The notes beneath the pieces are model-generated. The model saw nothing but the letters and a program-made list of their open reading frames with translations, did not search any database and was not told the origin of the DNA. Positions 1-5,411 of a DNA stretch of 6,038 nucleotides are shown piece after piece; position 1 is the first letter of the stretch, and every line of letters begins with the position of its first letter. This stretch comes from an uncultured Alistipes sp. (GTDB lineage Bacteria > Bacteroidota > Bacteroidia > Bacteroidales > Rikenellaceae). The stretch is from contig CAAGKW010000029.1 of assembly GCA_900770585.1 (NCBI GenBank), forward strand, positions 1 to 6,038. The letters are read 5' to 3'. The translations under genes were made by a program, and so were the position numbers.

Positions 1-859
1 CTGGGGCAACAAGAATCCCGTTGAGATCGCTCAGAACGCTATTCGCTATGCACGTAGCAAGACCATCAATACGGTGATCGTCGATACGGCAGGTCGTCTG
101 GCTGTCGACGAGCAGATGATGCAGGAGATCGAGGCTGTGAAGGCCGCTACGAATCCTTGCGAGACGCTGTTCGTTGTCGATTCGATGACGGGTCAGGACG
201 CTGTGAACACTGCTCGCGAGTTCAACGACCGTCTGGATTTCGATGGCGTTGTGCTGACCAAGCTCGACGGTGACACTCGCGGTGGTGCTGCGATCTCGAT
301 CCGCTCGGTGGTGAACAAACCTTTGAAGTTCATCTCGAACGGCGAGAAGATGGACGCTCTGCAAGTGTTCCACCCCGAACGTATGGCCGACCGAATCCTC
401 GGTATGGGCGACGTGGTTTCGCTGGTTGAGCGTGCGCAGGAGCAGTACGACGAGGAAGAGGCTCGTAAGTTGAAGAAGAAGCTGGTGAAGGATCAGTTCA
501 ACTTCAACGACTTCCTCACTCAGATCGACCAGATCAAGAAGATGGGTAACTTGAAGGACGTTGCCTCGATGATTCCCGGTATGGGCAAGGCGTTGAAAGA
601 TGTTGATATTCCGGACGATGCGTTCAAGCAGACCGAAGCTATCATCGGTTCGATGACCCCTGCCGAGCGCGAAAATCCGTCGATCATCAACGCCTCGCGT
701 CGTGAGCGTATCGCCAAAGGTAGCGGTACGACTGTGGCTGAGGTGAACAAGCTGCTCAAACAGTTCGAGCAGACCCGCAAGATGATGAAGATGGTTGCGG
801 GCGGCGGTTTGCAGCAGAAGATGGCGCAGATGCGTCGCGGTGGCGGTTTCCGTCGATAG
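1..859 (+). CDS. ffh: Signal recognition particle GTPase Ffh, C-terminal part (5' end outside window)
   Basis: Ffh is the protein subunit of the bacterial signal recognition particle. It binds 4.5S RNA and nascent signal sequences, then docks with FtsY at the membrane. The frame is open from base 2, giving 285 visible residues of a protein that usually has about 440, so the N domain and the P-loop lie off the left edge. Visible G-domain motifs in order are DTAGR (visible residues 28-32), TKLDGD (86-91) and GGAAIS (94-99), followed by the closing loop FISNGEKMDAL (110-120) and FHPERMADRILGMGD. The methionine-rich M domain follows, with the RNA-binding signature SRRERIAKGSG (232-242), then KQFEQTRKMMKM and a Gly/Arg-rich tail. 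The closing loop reads SNGEK where many Ffh proteins have GxGEK, a small deviation. FtsY is excluded because a complete M domain is present. The first ATG in the visible frame (base 74) is internal and is not the start. Confidence 0.97.
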   Translation, partial: WGNKNPVEIAQNAIRYARSKTINTVIVDTAGRLAVDEQMMQEIEAVKAATNPCETLFVVDSMTGQDAVNTAREFNDRLDFDGVVLTKLDGDTRGGAAISIRSVVNKPLKFISNGEKMDALQVFHPERMADRILGMGDVVSLVERAQEQYDEEEARKLKKKLVKDQFNFNDFLTQIDQIKKMGNLKDVASMIPGMGKALKDVDIPDDAFKQTEAIIGSMTPAERENPSIINASRRERIAKGSGTTVAEVNKLLKQFEQTRKMMKMVAGGGLQQKMAQMRRGGGFRR

Positions 860-879
860 ATTACTGAATAAGAATAGCT

Positions 880-915
880 AAAAGGGGTTGTCCGACGTGT
901 GCGGTCGCCCCTTTT
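880..915 (+). terminator. Hairpin between ffh and era, probable terminator or attenuator
   Basis: AAAAGGGG (880-887) is an exact inverted repeat of CCCCTTTT (908-911 plus 912-915). A further CCG/CGG pairing (892-894 with 902-904) is possible inside the loop. The T-run after the GC part of the stem is only four bases and is followed by ATTC, so termination may be partial. The hairpin starts about 20 bases after the ffh stop and ends 18 bases before the era ATG. No TAnnTTTG promoter element is visible between it and era, so era may depend on read-through from ffh. Confidence 0.6.
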
Positions 916-933
916 ATTCAACCAATAAAAACT

Positions 934-1815
934 ATGCACAAATCAGGTTTTGTAAATATTATTGGCAACCCGAACGTGGGTAAATCGACGCTGATGAATG
1001 CACTCGTAGGTGAGCGTCTGTCGATCATCACATCGAAGGCGCAGACTACGCGCCACCGCATTATGGGCATTGTCAATGGTGATGATTTTCAGATAGTTTA
1101 CTCGGATACGCCGGGTATTCTCAAACCCAACTACAAGCTCCAAGAGTCGATGATGCGTTTCGTGCGCGGTGCGTTGAAGGACGCCGATGTGCTGCTCTAC
1201 GTTACCGACACGGTCGAGCATACCGATCGCTCGGCTGAGATCCTCGACAAGGTGGCGCAGAGTGATATCCCGACAATCGTCGTGATCAACAAAATCGACC
1301 TCACCACGCCCGAAGCACTCGAAGCGTTGGTCGAGCAGTGGCACGAGCGTATGCCCTCGGCACGTATCGTTCCCGTTTCGGCTAAGGAGAACTTCAATGT
1401 GGGTGGTCTGTTCGACCTGATTCTCTCGATGTTGCCCGAGGGCGAGCCCTACTATCCGAAAGATACGCTGACCGACAAGACGTTGCGTTTCTTCGCCTCG
1501 GAGATTATCCGCGAGAAGATCTTCCTCAACTACGACAAGGAGGTGCCTTACAGCGTCGAGATTGCTATCGAGGAGTACCGCGAGGAGCCGAAGATCGACC
1601 GCATCTCGGCGACGATCTACGTTACACGCGACAGCCAGAAGGGCATCATCATCGGTCATAAGGGCGAGAAGTTGAAGCGCGTGGGTATGCAGGCGCGCGA
1701 GGATTTGGAGCGTTTCCTCGACAAGAAGGTCTTTCTGCAACTCTTCGTCAAGGTCAATGACGACTGGCGCAACAACGACCGCCAGCTGCGTCGTTTCGGC
1801 TACGATCAGGAGTAG
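934..1815 (+). CDS. era: GTPase Era (ribosome small-subunit assembly)
   Basis: Era is an essential GTPase that binds the 3' end of 16S rRNA and helps mature the 30S subunit. The protein has 293 residues, the normal size for the family. The GTPase domain shows the P-loop GNPNVGKST (11-19), the switch I segment SKAQTTRHRI (34-43), DTPG (58-61), NKID (119-122) and SAK (149-151). After the linker comes the Era-specific segment around FASEIIREKIF (187-197) and a type II KH domain with the RNA-contacting GxxG loop GHKG (241-244) and VFLQLFVKV (266-274). No residues appear to be missing. The ATG at 934 is used because the P-loop begins at residue 11, as in other Era proteins. The leader is A-rich (ccaataaaaact) without a Shine-Dalgarno sequence, which is usual in Bacteroidetes. 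It lies 74 bases after ffh on the same strand, with a hairpin between. A 300-codon open frame on the opposite strand is a codon-bias shadow. Confidence 0.98.
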   Translation: MHKSGFVNIIGNPNVGKSTLMNALVGERLSIITSKAQTTRHRIMGIVNGDDFQIVYSDTPGILKPNYKLQESMMRFVRGALKDADVLLYVTDTVEHTDRSAEILDKVAQSDIPTIVVINKIDLTTPEALEALVEQWHERMPSARIVPVSAKENFNVGGLFDLILSMLPEGEPYYPKDTLTDKTLRFFASEIIREKIFLNYDKEVPYSVEIAIEEYREEPKIDRISATIYVTRDSQKGIIIGHKGEKLKRVGMQAREDLERFLDKKVFLQLFVKVNDDWRNNDRQLRRFGYDQE

Positions 1816-1836
1816 CGCGAGCGATATAACAATAGC

Positions 1837-1871
1837 AAACCCCACCTTTCGAGGCGGGGTTTTGTTTTTTT
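1837..1871 (+). terminator. Rho-independent terminator of era
   Basis: AAACCCC (1837-1843) pairs with GGGGTTT (1856-1862). After one A/C mismatch the inner stem CCT/AGG closes a UUCG tetraloop (1848-1851). The stem runs into TTTTGTTTTTTT, a clear U-tract for + strand transcription. It begins 21 bases after the era stop. The end of the U-tract touches the stop codon of the convergent SLOG-family gene. On the - strand the hairpin is followed by TTTGCTATTG, so it would act poorly in that direction. Confidence 0.92.
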
Positions 1872-2379
1872 AGAAAAGTTCCATCTGTCCATCGCGGTAG
1901 AGGTTGATCACTTCACAACCGAGCGAGCGAGCGCGAGAAACCGTGTAGGCCGTGCCACCTGCGCGCCCATCAAACCACGCCACAACCGTCGCCGAGCGTT
2001 CGACCATATAGTCATCACGGCGCAAAAAACATTCGCGCGAATACTCCTCCGCAAGCACTTCTACCCTATTTGCCGAGCGCAAAATCTGCTCATAATCGCG
2101 CTGAACAACAGCCGAGAACGAGCGTCCGTGCCCACGAAACGGCACCGCCGCAACGAGCTGAACGTCTGAATATTGACGTTGCAAATCGAGCACCGCACGA
2201 GCCGCCAGCAGATCAAAGCCCTCAGCCATACCGCTATAAAAACAGCGCGCGCCACGTGCATACAAATCCCTCAACGTCGCGTCGAGGCGCGTGCGCAGAG
2301 CCTCCGCCGAGTCGCCCGCAACGTAGCTTATCGCACGATGACCCGTAAATGCCACACTCGTTTGCAAATCGTTTCTCAT
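1870..2379 (-). CDS. SLOG/DUF1273-family protein (YpsA-like), predicted nucleotide-ligand-binding fold
   Basis: This complete 169-residue protein has the pattern of the DUF1273/YpsA group of the SLOG (SMF/DprA-LOG) superfamily, a Rossmann-like fold thought to bind nucleotide-derived ligands. Visible motifs are FTGHR (11-15), the glycine segment YSGMAEGFDLLAA (48-60), VPFRGHG (79-85), CFLRRDDYMVERS (117-129) and WFDGRAGGTAYTVSRA (135-150), which is followed by a Cys-Glu-Val strand. The absence of a signal peptide or membrane segment suggests a cytoplasmic protein. The exact molecular role of this family is not established. B. subtilis YpsA has been linked to cell division and stress. The ATG at 2379 is the only Met upstream of the FTGHR motif. 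A promoter-like element ends four bases before it, suggesting a very short leader or none. The gene lies 45 bases downstream of the AraC-type gene on the same strand and converges with era. Confidence 0.85.
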   Translation of the reverse strand: MRNDLQTSVAFTGHRAISYVAGDSAEALRTRLDATLRDLYARGARCFYSGMAEGFDLLAARAVLDLQRQYSDVQLVAAVPFRGHGRSFSAVVQRDYEQILRSANRVEVLAEEYSRECFLRRDDYMVERSATVVAWFDGRAGGTAYTVSRARSLGCEVINLYRDGQMELF

Positions 2380-2383
2380 AGCA

Positions 2384-2391
2384 CAAATGTA
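2384..2391 (-). promoter_or_regulatory. Bacteroidetes -7 promoter element (TACATTTG) for the SLOG-family gene
   Basis: On the - strand the sequence reads TACATTTG, a full match to the Bacteroidetes -7 consensus TAnnTTTG. It sits only four bases before the ATG at 2379. No TTTG or TTG was found at the usual 19-21 base spacing upstream, so the -33 part is weak. If it is used, the transcript would begin at or within a few bases of the start codon. Confidence 0.5.
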
Positions 2392-2407
2392 GCAAAAAAT
2401 TGACTAA

Positions 2408-2420
2408 GATTGTTGCAATC
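2408..2420 (-). terminator. Weak hairpin after the AraC-type gene
   Basis: On the - strand GATTG-CAA-CAATC forms a 5-bp stem with a 3-base loop, four bases after the regulator's stop codon. A run of six T follows about ten bases later. The stem is short and AT-rich and the T-run is displaced, so this is at best a weak terminator. Read-through into the SLOG-family gene is likely. Confidence 0.25.
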
Positions 2421-2424
2421 AACC

Positions 2425-3246
2425 TCATTTAGTCGATATCTTCAACGACTTTCGATAGTTGTTTGGAGATATCCCCTCGACACGCTTAAAATATTTACCG
2501 AGAACCGACTGAGAGGGGAAATGAAGTTCGTCGCTAATTTGCTGAATTGTCATTGTAGTCGATTCAATGCAGCTCTTGATATAATCAACCGTATAGCGTT
2601 CGATCCAACCGAGGGCCGTGTGCCCCGTTTCACGTTTGAGCAGTAGCGAGAGATACTTATTTGTTACGCAGAGCCGATCGGCATAGAAATCAATCTCGCG
2701 ATGAGTCTTGAAATGCGACGACAATAGCGTGATAAAACGATCACACAGCTCCTGCTGACGAGTCATTGCCGTTGGTGCGCTCTGCAACACGTGGATATAG
2801 TAGCCCAAACCATAATAGTGCGCCGAAAACAGATGCTTGATGATCTCCTCACGATAGGGATTACTCTCTTGGCGCATAATGCCCGACACCTGCTTATAGC
2901 ACGACACAAATGCGTCGATGGCCTCCTCGGTAATCGAATAGAAATGGGTTGATTTGATGAATAAGCGCTCTTGAAGGCTCACGGGAAGAGCCATCGAATC
3001 GGTAAGGGCAATGCCGAAACACATTCCAAAACCCTCGAAATCGTCGCTGACAGAGATTGAACGCACCACCTGATCGGGCAACAGAATTGCCATTGCGGGT
3101 GCTTTCAACTTGTACGAACGAAAATCAACCTCGCACGCAAATTCGCCTTTGGTGATCACAATCTGCCAGACCTTGTCGATCCGATATGGGCAACTTATTC
3201 CCTCGATGATAGTCGAGCCTTCGATCAATTCTAAATCGTTCAACAT
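2425..3246 (-). CDS. AraC/XylS-family transcriptional regulator
   Basis: The protein has 273 residues when started at the ATG at 3244-3246. An upstream in-frame ATG at 3291 would add 15 residues. The shorter start is preferred because a -7-like element (3268-3275) lies between the two, and it leaves a leader of about 20 bases. The C-terminal third holds two helix-turn-helix motifs of the AraC type: one around residues 183-208 (EIDFYADRLCVTNKYLSLLL, then KRETG) and one around 232-266 (TIQQISDELHFPSQSVLGKY, then FKRVEGISPNNYRK). The latter matches the family signature with its F-x-P-S-Q-S-x-L-G-K-Y-F-K core. The N-terminal part resembles a cupin-like sensing domain (for example LLPDQVVRSISVSDDFEGFG), with no obvious ligand clue. 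There is no membrane segment or phosphorelay domain, so it is a one-component regulator. It is divergent from the SDR gene across a repeat-rich region, which suggests it controls that gene and possibly itself. Confidence 0.93.
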   Translation of the reverse strand: MLNDLELIEGSTIIEGISCPYRIDKVWQIVITKGEFACEVDFRSYKLKAPAMAILLPDQVVRSISVSDDFEGFGMCFGIALTDSMALPVSLQERLFIKSTHFYSITEEAIDAFVSCYKQVSGIMRQESNPYREEIIKHLFSAHYYGLGYYIHVLQSAPTAMTRQQELCDRFITLLSSHFKTHREIDFYADRLCVTNKYLSLLLKRETGHTALGWIERYTVDYIKSCIESTTMTIQQISDELHFPSQSVLGKYFKRVEGISPNNYRKSLKISTK

Positions 3247-3267
3247 ATAATTACGATTTTTGTAAGG

Positions 3268-3275
3268 TAAAGATA
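3268..3275 (-). promoter_or_regulatory. Possible -7 element of the AraC-type gene (TATCTTTA)
   Basis: On the - strand TATCTTTA matches the Bacteroidetes -7 consensus TAnnTTTG at all but the last defined base. It lies 21 bases before the ATG at 3246. There is no good -33 TTTG at the expected distance. A degenerate copy of the intergenic repeat (3282-3302) lies directly upstream, in the promoter spacer region. Confidence 0.35.
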
Positions 3276-3281
3276 TAAAAC

Positions 3282-3302
3282 AAATAGGCAAATCGGCATA
3301 AT
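3282..3302 (+). repeat. Degenerate third copy of the 21-bp intergenic repeat
   Basis: Aligned by its right half (AATCGGCATAAT, 3291-3302), this segment matches the repeat at 3313-3333 at about 14 of 21 positions. The shared block AATCGGCA occurs at 3291-3298 and 3322-3329. The copy lies just upstream of the possible -7 element of the AraC-type gene, where a bound regulator could influence the regulator's own transcription. The left half is poorly conserved, so this may be a half site. Confidence 0.4.
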
Positions 3303-3312
3303 ACGGCCACTA

Positions 3313-3333
3313 ATTGGTGCCAATCGGCACAAT
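3313..3333 (+). repeat. 21-bp operator-like repeat, copy A
   Basis: The left arm ATTGGTG (3313-3319), core ATC (3323-3325) and right arm CACAAT (3328-3333) are shared exactly, with the same spacing, with 3407-3427. In all, 16 of 21 positions are identical. The arms are imperfect inverted repeats of each other (ATTG-TG against CA-CAAT with one extra G), and GTGCC-AATC-GGCAC makes a perfect inner dyad at 3317-3330. It lies in the divergent AraC/SDR control region and probably binds a regulator. Confidence 0.6.
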
Positions 3334-3368
3334 CTCGAAGAAAATCTACCCAATACGGACCGCGCCGA

Positions 3369-3386
3369 GAGCCGATCTGCCCAATT
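3369..3386 (-). repeat. Inverted, diverged copy of the intergenic repeat
   Basis: Read on the - strand, this stretch gives AATTGG, a short variable part, then ATCGGC and a C. This resembles 3312-3330 on the + strand (AATTGG, variable part, AATCGGCAC) with one base fewer in the middle. A further CCGAAT core follows at 3392-3397, and AATACGG occurs at 3300-3306 and 3352-3358. Together these suggest one family of sites of varying strength. Confidence 0.3.
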
Positions 3387-3403
3387 CATTGCCGAATCGT
3401 CCC

Positions 3404-3434
3404 TTTATTGGTGTATATCAACACAATACCTTTG
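3404..3434 (+). promoter_or_regulatory. Bacteroidetes-type promoter of the SDR gene
   Basis: TACCTTTG (3427-3434) is a perfect -7 element (TAnnTTTG). TTTA (3404-3407), one base from the -33 consensus TTTG, lies exactly 19 bases upstream. Transcription would start near 3440, giving a leader of roughly 24 bases that contains AAAGG (3448-3452) about 11 bases before the ATG at 3464, a modest ribosome-binding site. Confidence 0.7.
3407..3427 (+). repeat. 21-bp operator-like repeat, copy B, in the SDR promoter
   Basis: It carries ATTGGTG (3407-3413), ATC (3417-3419) and CACAAT (3422-3427) in the same arrangement as copy A, starting 94 bases further on. That is close to nine turns of B-DNA, so both copies would face the same side. 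Its last T is the first base of the SDR -7 element, so the site fills the core promoter spacer. A protein bound here would either block polymerase or act on the spacer. Confidence 0.6.
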
Positions 3435-3463
3435 CGGTCGAAATTTTAAAGGTTGAAAAAAGT

Positions 3464-4474
3464 ATGAAGCAAAGAGTATTTATTATTACAGGTGCGGCAG
3501 GTTTTTTAGGCAGTAACGTGTGCCGTCAGCTCGTAAAATGCGGTGAAAAAGTTAGAGCTTTTGTCGTGCCCAATGACAAAGGTACGAAATATCTGCCCAA
3601 AGAGGTCGAGATCATCGAAGGCAACTTGTGCAACAAAGAGAGCCTCGATAGACTTTTCGATATCCCCAATGATCAAAAAATCGAGGTGATTCATTGCGCA
3701 AGCATTGTAACGGTCGATCCAGCCTACAACCCCACGGTTATGAAGGTGAATGTCGAGGGCACGAAGAACATCATCGAGCAGTGTTCGGCACGTAAGAATT
3801 TCAGCAAGTTAGTATATGTCAGTTCGACGGGTTGTATTCCCGAACTTCCGCACGGTCAAGCAATCAAAGAGATTCGCCACTTCTCAACCGAATGCCTTAT
3901 GGATTGTTATAGCCAATCGAAGGCATTGGCAACGCAGGCTGTTCTCGACGCTGCGGCCAATGGGCTTGACGCCTGCGTCGTTCACCCGGGAGGAATCCTC
4001 GGCCCCGAAGACTACGCTATCGGTCATACAACCAAAACATTGATACAGATCATCAAGGGCGAGATGTCGGCTGCTATTGACGGCACATTCAATCTCTGCG
4101 ATGTTCGCGATCTGGCCAATGGTATTATTGCCGCGGTCGATCGAGGTCGAAGAGGCGAATGCTACATTTTGGCTAACGATGCTGTTTCGTTCCGCGATTT
4201 TGCTAAACTCATCTCGGAAGAGAGCGGTTGCAAACGAATGAAGTTGTTTTTGCCCGGAAAACTCGCCTATTTCCTGGCAGAGATGATGGAGAAACGCGCC
4301 AAGAAGAGTGGCAAGAAACCGCTAATGACCACTTATGCAGTATATAATCTGATTCGTAACAATGTATTCGACAGTAGCAAAGCTCGTCGTGAACTCGGAT
4401 ATAGCACTCGTTCATATCGCGAAACAATCCGCGATGAGATCAATTGGCTGAAAGCGATTGGAGAGTTGAGTTAG
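3464..4474 (+). CDS. Extended short-chain dehydrogenase/reductase, NAD(P)-dependent (DFR/3beta-HSD/epimerase-like)
   Basis: This is a complete 336-residue Rossmann-fold oxidoreductase. The N terminus carries the dinucleotide-binding motif TGAAGFLG (9-16). VYVSSTG (118-123) supplies the catalytic Ser, and YSQSK (149-153) is the active-site YxxxK pair. HPGGILGPEDY (174-184) and DVRDLANGI (213-221) are typical of the dihydroflavonol-reductase/3beta-hydroxysteroid-dehydrogenase/sugar-epimerase branch. The C-terminal NVFDSSKARRELGY (300-313) is also usual there. The substrate cannot be read from sequence. A hydrophobic stretch near LAYFLAEMM (267-275) might contact membrane or a lipid substrate, but it is not a clear membrane segment. 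The ATG at 3464 is chosen over an in-frame TTG at 3314 because the fold begins at once after it and the promoter lies between. It is divergent from the AraC-type regulator across a shared repeat-rich region, so it is its likely target. It is followed 107 bases later by an independent operon. Confidence 0.93.
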   Translation: MKQRVFIITGAAGFLGSNVCRQLVKCGEKVRAFVVPNDKGTKYLPKEVEIIEGNLCNKESLDRLFDIPNDQKIEVIHCASIVTVDPAYNPTVMKVNVEGTKNIIEQCSARKNFSKLVYVSSTGCIPELPHGQAIKEIRHFSTECLMDCYSQSKALATQAVLDAAANGLDACVVHPGGILGPEDYAIGHTTKTLIQIIKGEMSAAIDGTFNLCDVRDLANGIIAAVDRGRRGECYILANDAVSFRDFAKLISEESGCKRMKLFLPGKLAYFLAEMMEKRAKKSGKKPLMTTYAVYNLIRNNVFDSSKARRELGYSTRSYRETIRDEINWLKAIGELS

Positions 4475-4529
4475 ATCAGTTCCGCACGTCATAACGCTAT
4501 TTTTCGGTCGGCGAGCGCGATTGTGGCTC

Positions 4530-4537
4530 TAAATTTG
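4530..4537 (+). promoter_or_regulatory. -7 element (TAAATTTG) of the YtxH-holin operon
   Basis: TAAATTTG is a full match to TAnnTTTG and is followed by a C, as often seen. No good -33 TTTG was found at the right distance. Transcription would begin near 4543, giving a leader of about 40 bases that is A-rich and lacks a Shine-Dalgarno sequence. The rest of the 107-base gap after the SDR gene shows no clear terminator. Confidence 0.6.
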
Positions 4538-4581
4538 CAAGCTATGACCAACGAACCATAAAACAAAAACAGTTTACGATT

Positions 4582-4764
4582 ATGAAAAATGCTGGAACTT
4601 GTATGTTAGTCTTTCTGGGTGGTGCGCTGGCCGGTGCTGCAACGGCTCTGATGCTCTCGCCCAAGTGCGGCGCAGATCTGCGCGAGTCGATCAAAGAGAT
4701 GATCGACAAAGAGATGGGCGCTATCCGAGAGCGCTATCACGACCTCAAAGAGCACGTGCAATAA
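4582..4764 (+). CDS. YtxH-domain small membrane protein
   Basis: This 60-residue protein has one N-terminal hydrophobic, glycine/alanine-rich segment (about residues 6-25, VFLGGALAGAATALMLSP) followed by the characteristic SPKCGADLRESI and a charged helix to the end. This is the YtxH pattern: a small membrane-anchored protein with a cytoplasmic helical tail, often linked to general stress in Bacillus, although its molecular role is unclear. It is the first gene of a three-gene operon, and the next start codon lies ten bases after its stop. In gene order it takes the place of YqjD (a DUF883 tail-anchored protein) in the enterobacterial yqjD-yqjE-yqjK cluster, though its anchor is at the opposite end. 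The ATG at 4582 follows the A-rich leader and is the only sensible start. Confidence 0.85.
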   Translation: MKNAGTCMLVFLGGALAGAATALMLSPKCGADLRESIKEMIDKEMGAIRERYHDLKEHVQ

Positions 4765-4774
4765 CCGAATCGAG

Positions 4775-5161
4775 ATGGCTGCCGAGAACAACCCCAAAGC
4801 CAACGATCAACCTCTGGTCGAGCAGGTAACGGAGTACATCCAACTGCAACTTGCCGCCACCAAACTTTCGGCAATCGAGCTACTCTCGTTGACGCTCAGT
4901 TATGGTTTCGGTATATTGCTCGCCATTGGAGCTGCGATGTTGGCATTGATGTTCTGCATAGGCGCCTTAACGCTATGGATCGCTCGGGCGATCGGATCTC
5001 TCGAATGGGCTATGGTCATTTCAGCCGTGGTGTTTGTCATCGTGGGTTTCGTAGCCTATTCACAGCGCGAACGAATGATCACCGACAGGTTGGTTCGTCG
5101 ATTTGCACAGATGTTTTTTGCAACCGACGAGCAACACAATAACGACGCACAAAATGATTGA
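4775..5161 (+). CDS. Phage-holin-superfamily membrane protein (PF07332/YqjE-like)
   Basis: This 128-residue protein has an N-terminal amphipathic helix (about 13-38, with VTEYIQLQLAATKLSAIELL) and two membrane segments (about 44-70 and 76-95), separated by a short RAIGSLEW turn. A basic then acidic soluble tail ends in DEQHNNDAQND. This is the layout of the Actinobacterial holin-X/holin 3 superfamily III group (PF07332). Chromosomal members such as E. coli YqjE are not lysis proteins as far as is known, and the absence of any phage gene here argues against a prophage role. It is the middle gene of the operon. Its stop overlaps the next gene's start by eight bases (ATGATTGA, 5154-5161), which implies translational coupling. 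It may form a complex with its neighbours at the inner membrane, but that is inference. Confidence 0.85.
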   Translation: MAAENNPKANDQPLVEQVTEYIQLQLAATKLSAIELLSLTLSYGFGILLAIGAAMLALMFCIGALTLWIARAIGSLEWAMVISAVVFVIVGFVAYSQRERMITDRLVRRFAQMFFATDEQHNNDAQND

Positions 5162-5411
5162 CCAACAGACCCTTGCAGGCATCGGCTCGATGGCCGAACT
5201 GCGCCAATACCGTCGCACAATCGCGGGGTGTGCTGCCGCGTGTCGCACACAACTCGATCGCCGACGGCAGCAGCTGACGGCCCGAATCACGCCGACCTAC
5301 ATTCTGGGTTATGTGGCATCGCGCACCGAGTCGGTACTGGGGCTGTTCGCCATCGCCCGTCAGATCTACTCGATAGCACGCTCGACCATTGCACGTATGA
5401 AGAAGGGCTGA
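5154..5411 (+). CDS. Small basic protein of unknown function, third gene of the YtxH-holin operon (YqjK-like position)
   Basis: The protein has 85 residues and starts at the ATG that overlaps the stop of the holin-superfamily gene. An in-frame TTG further upstream would lie inside that gene and is rejected. The sequence has a charged, arginine-rich helix (about 14-44, including ELRQYRRTIAG and RTQLDRRRQQL), then a more hydrophobic stretch (about 47-79, YILGYVASR...VLGLFAIARQIYSIA) and a basic end RMKKG. No catalytic motif is visible. I do not recognise a named family with certainty. Its size, basic coil, hydrophobic middle and basic tail resemble E. coli YqjK, which occupies the same position after YqjE. 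Its stop codon lies inside the stem of the operon's terminal hairpin, so the last codons and the hairpin share sequence. Confidence 0.75.
   Translation: MIDQQTLAGIGSMAELRQYRRTIAGCAAACRTQLDRRRQQLTARITPTYILGYVASRTESVLGLFAIARQIYSIARSTIARMKKG

Noticed and set aside
520..939. A 139-codon open frame on the - strand, antisense to the ffh end
   Set aside because: It overlaps the well-conserved M domain of Ffh and includes the intergenic hairpin. The protein is Arg/Ser/Pro-rich without any family signature.
943..1845. A 300-codon open frame on the - strand, antisense to era
   Set aside because: It mirrors the codon bias of era almost exactly over its whole length, has low-complexity Leu/Val/Asp composition and no recognisable domain, and would run through the era terminator. 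Era itself is unambiguous.
1919..1937. Short GAGC tandem run
   Set aside because: It is only about three units and falls in coding sequence for a Ser-Arg-Ala-Arg-Ser stretch of the SLOG-family protein, so it is explained by codon use.
2070..2403. Two + strand open frames (2070-2348 and 2173-2403) opposite the SLOG-family gene
   Set aside because: Both lie entirely or almost entirely over a gene with clear family motifs. They are Arg/Pro/Ser-rich and lack a promoter or any domain.
3247..3291. A 15-residue N-terminal extension of the AraC-type protein
   Set aside because: A possible -7 element lies inside the extension, and the shorter start has a suitable leader. It cannot be fully excluded.
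3314..3463. A 50-residue N-terminal extension of the SDR from a TTG codon
   Set aside because: The promoter and both operator-like repeats lie in this stretch, and the dinucleotide-binding fold begins directly after the ATG at 3464.
4775..5161. Holin similarity as a sign of a prophage
   Set aside because: No endolysin, capsid, integrase or other phage gene is nearby. The gene sits in a compact chromosomal operon like that of YqjE.
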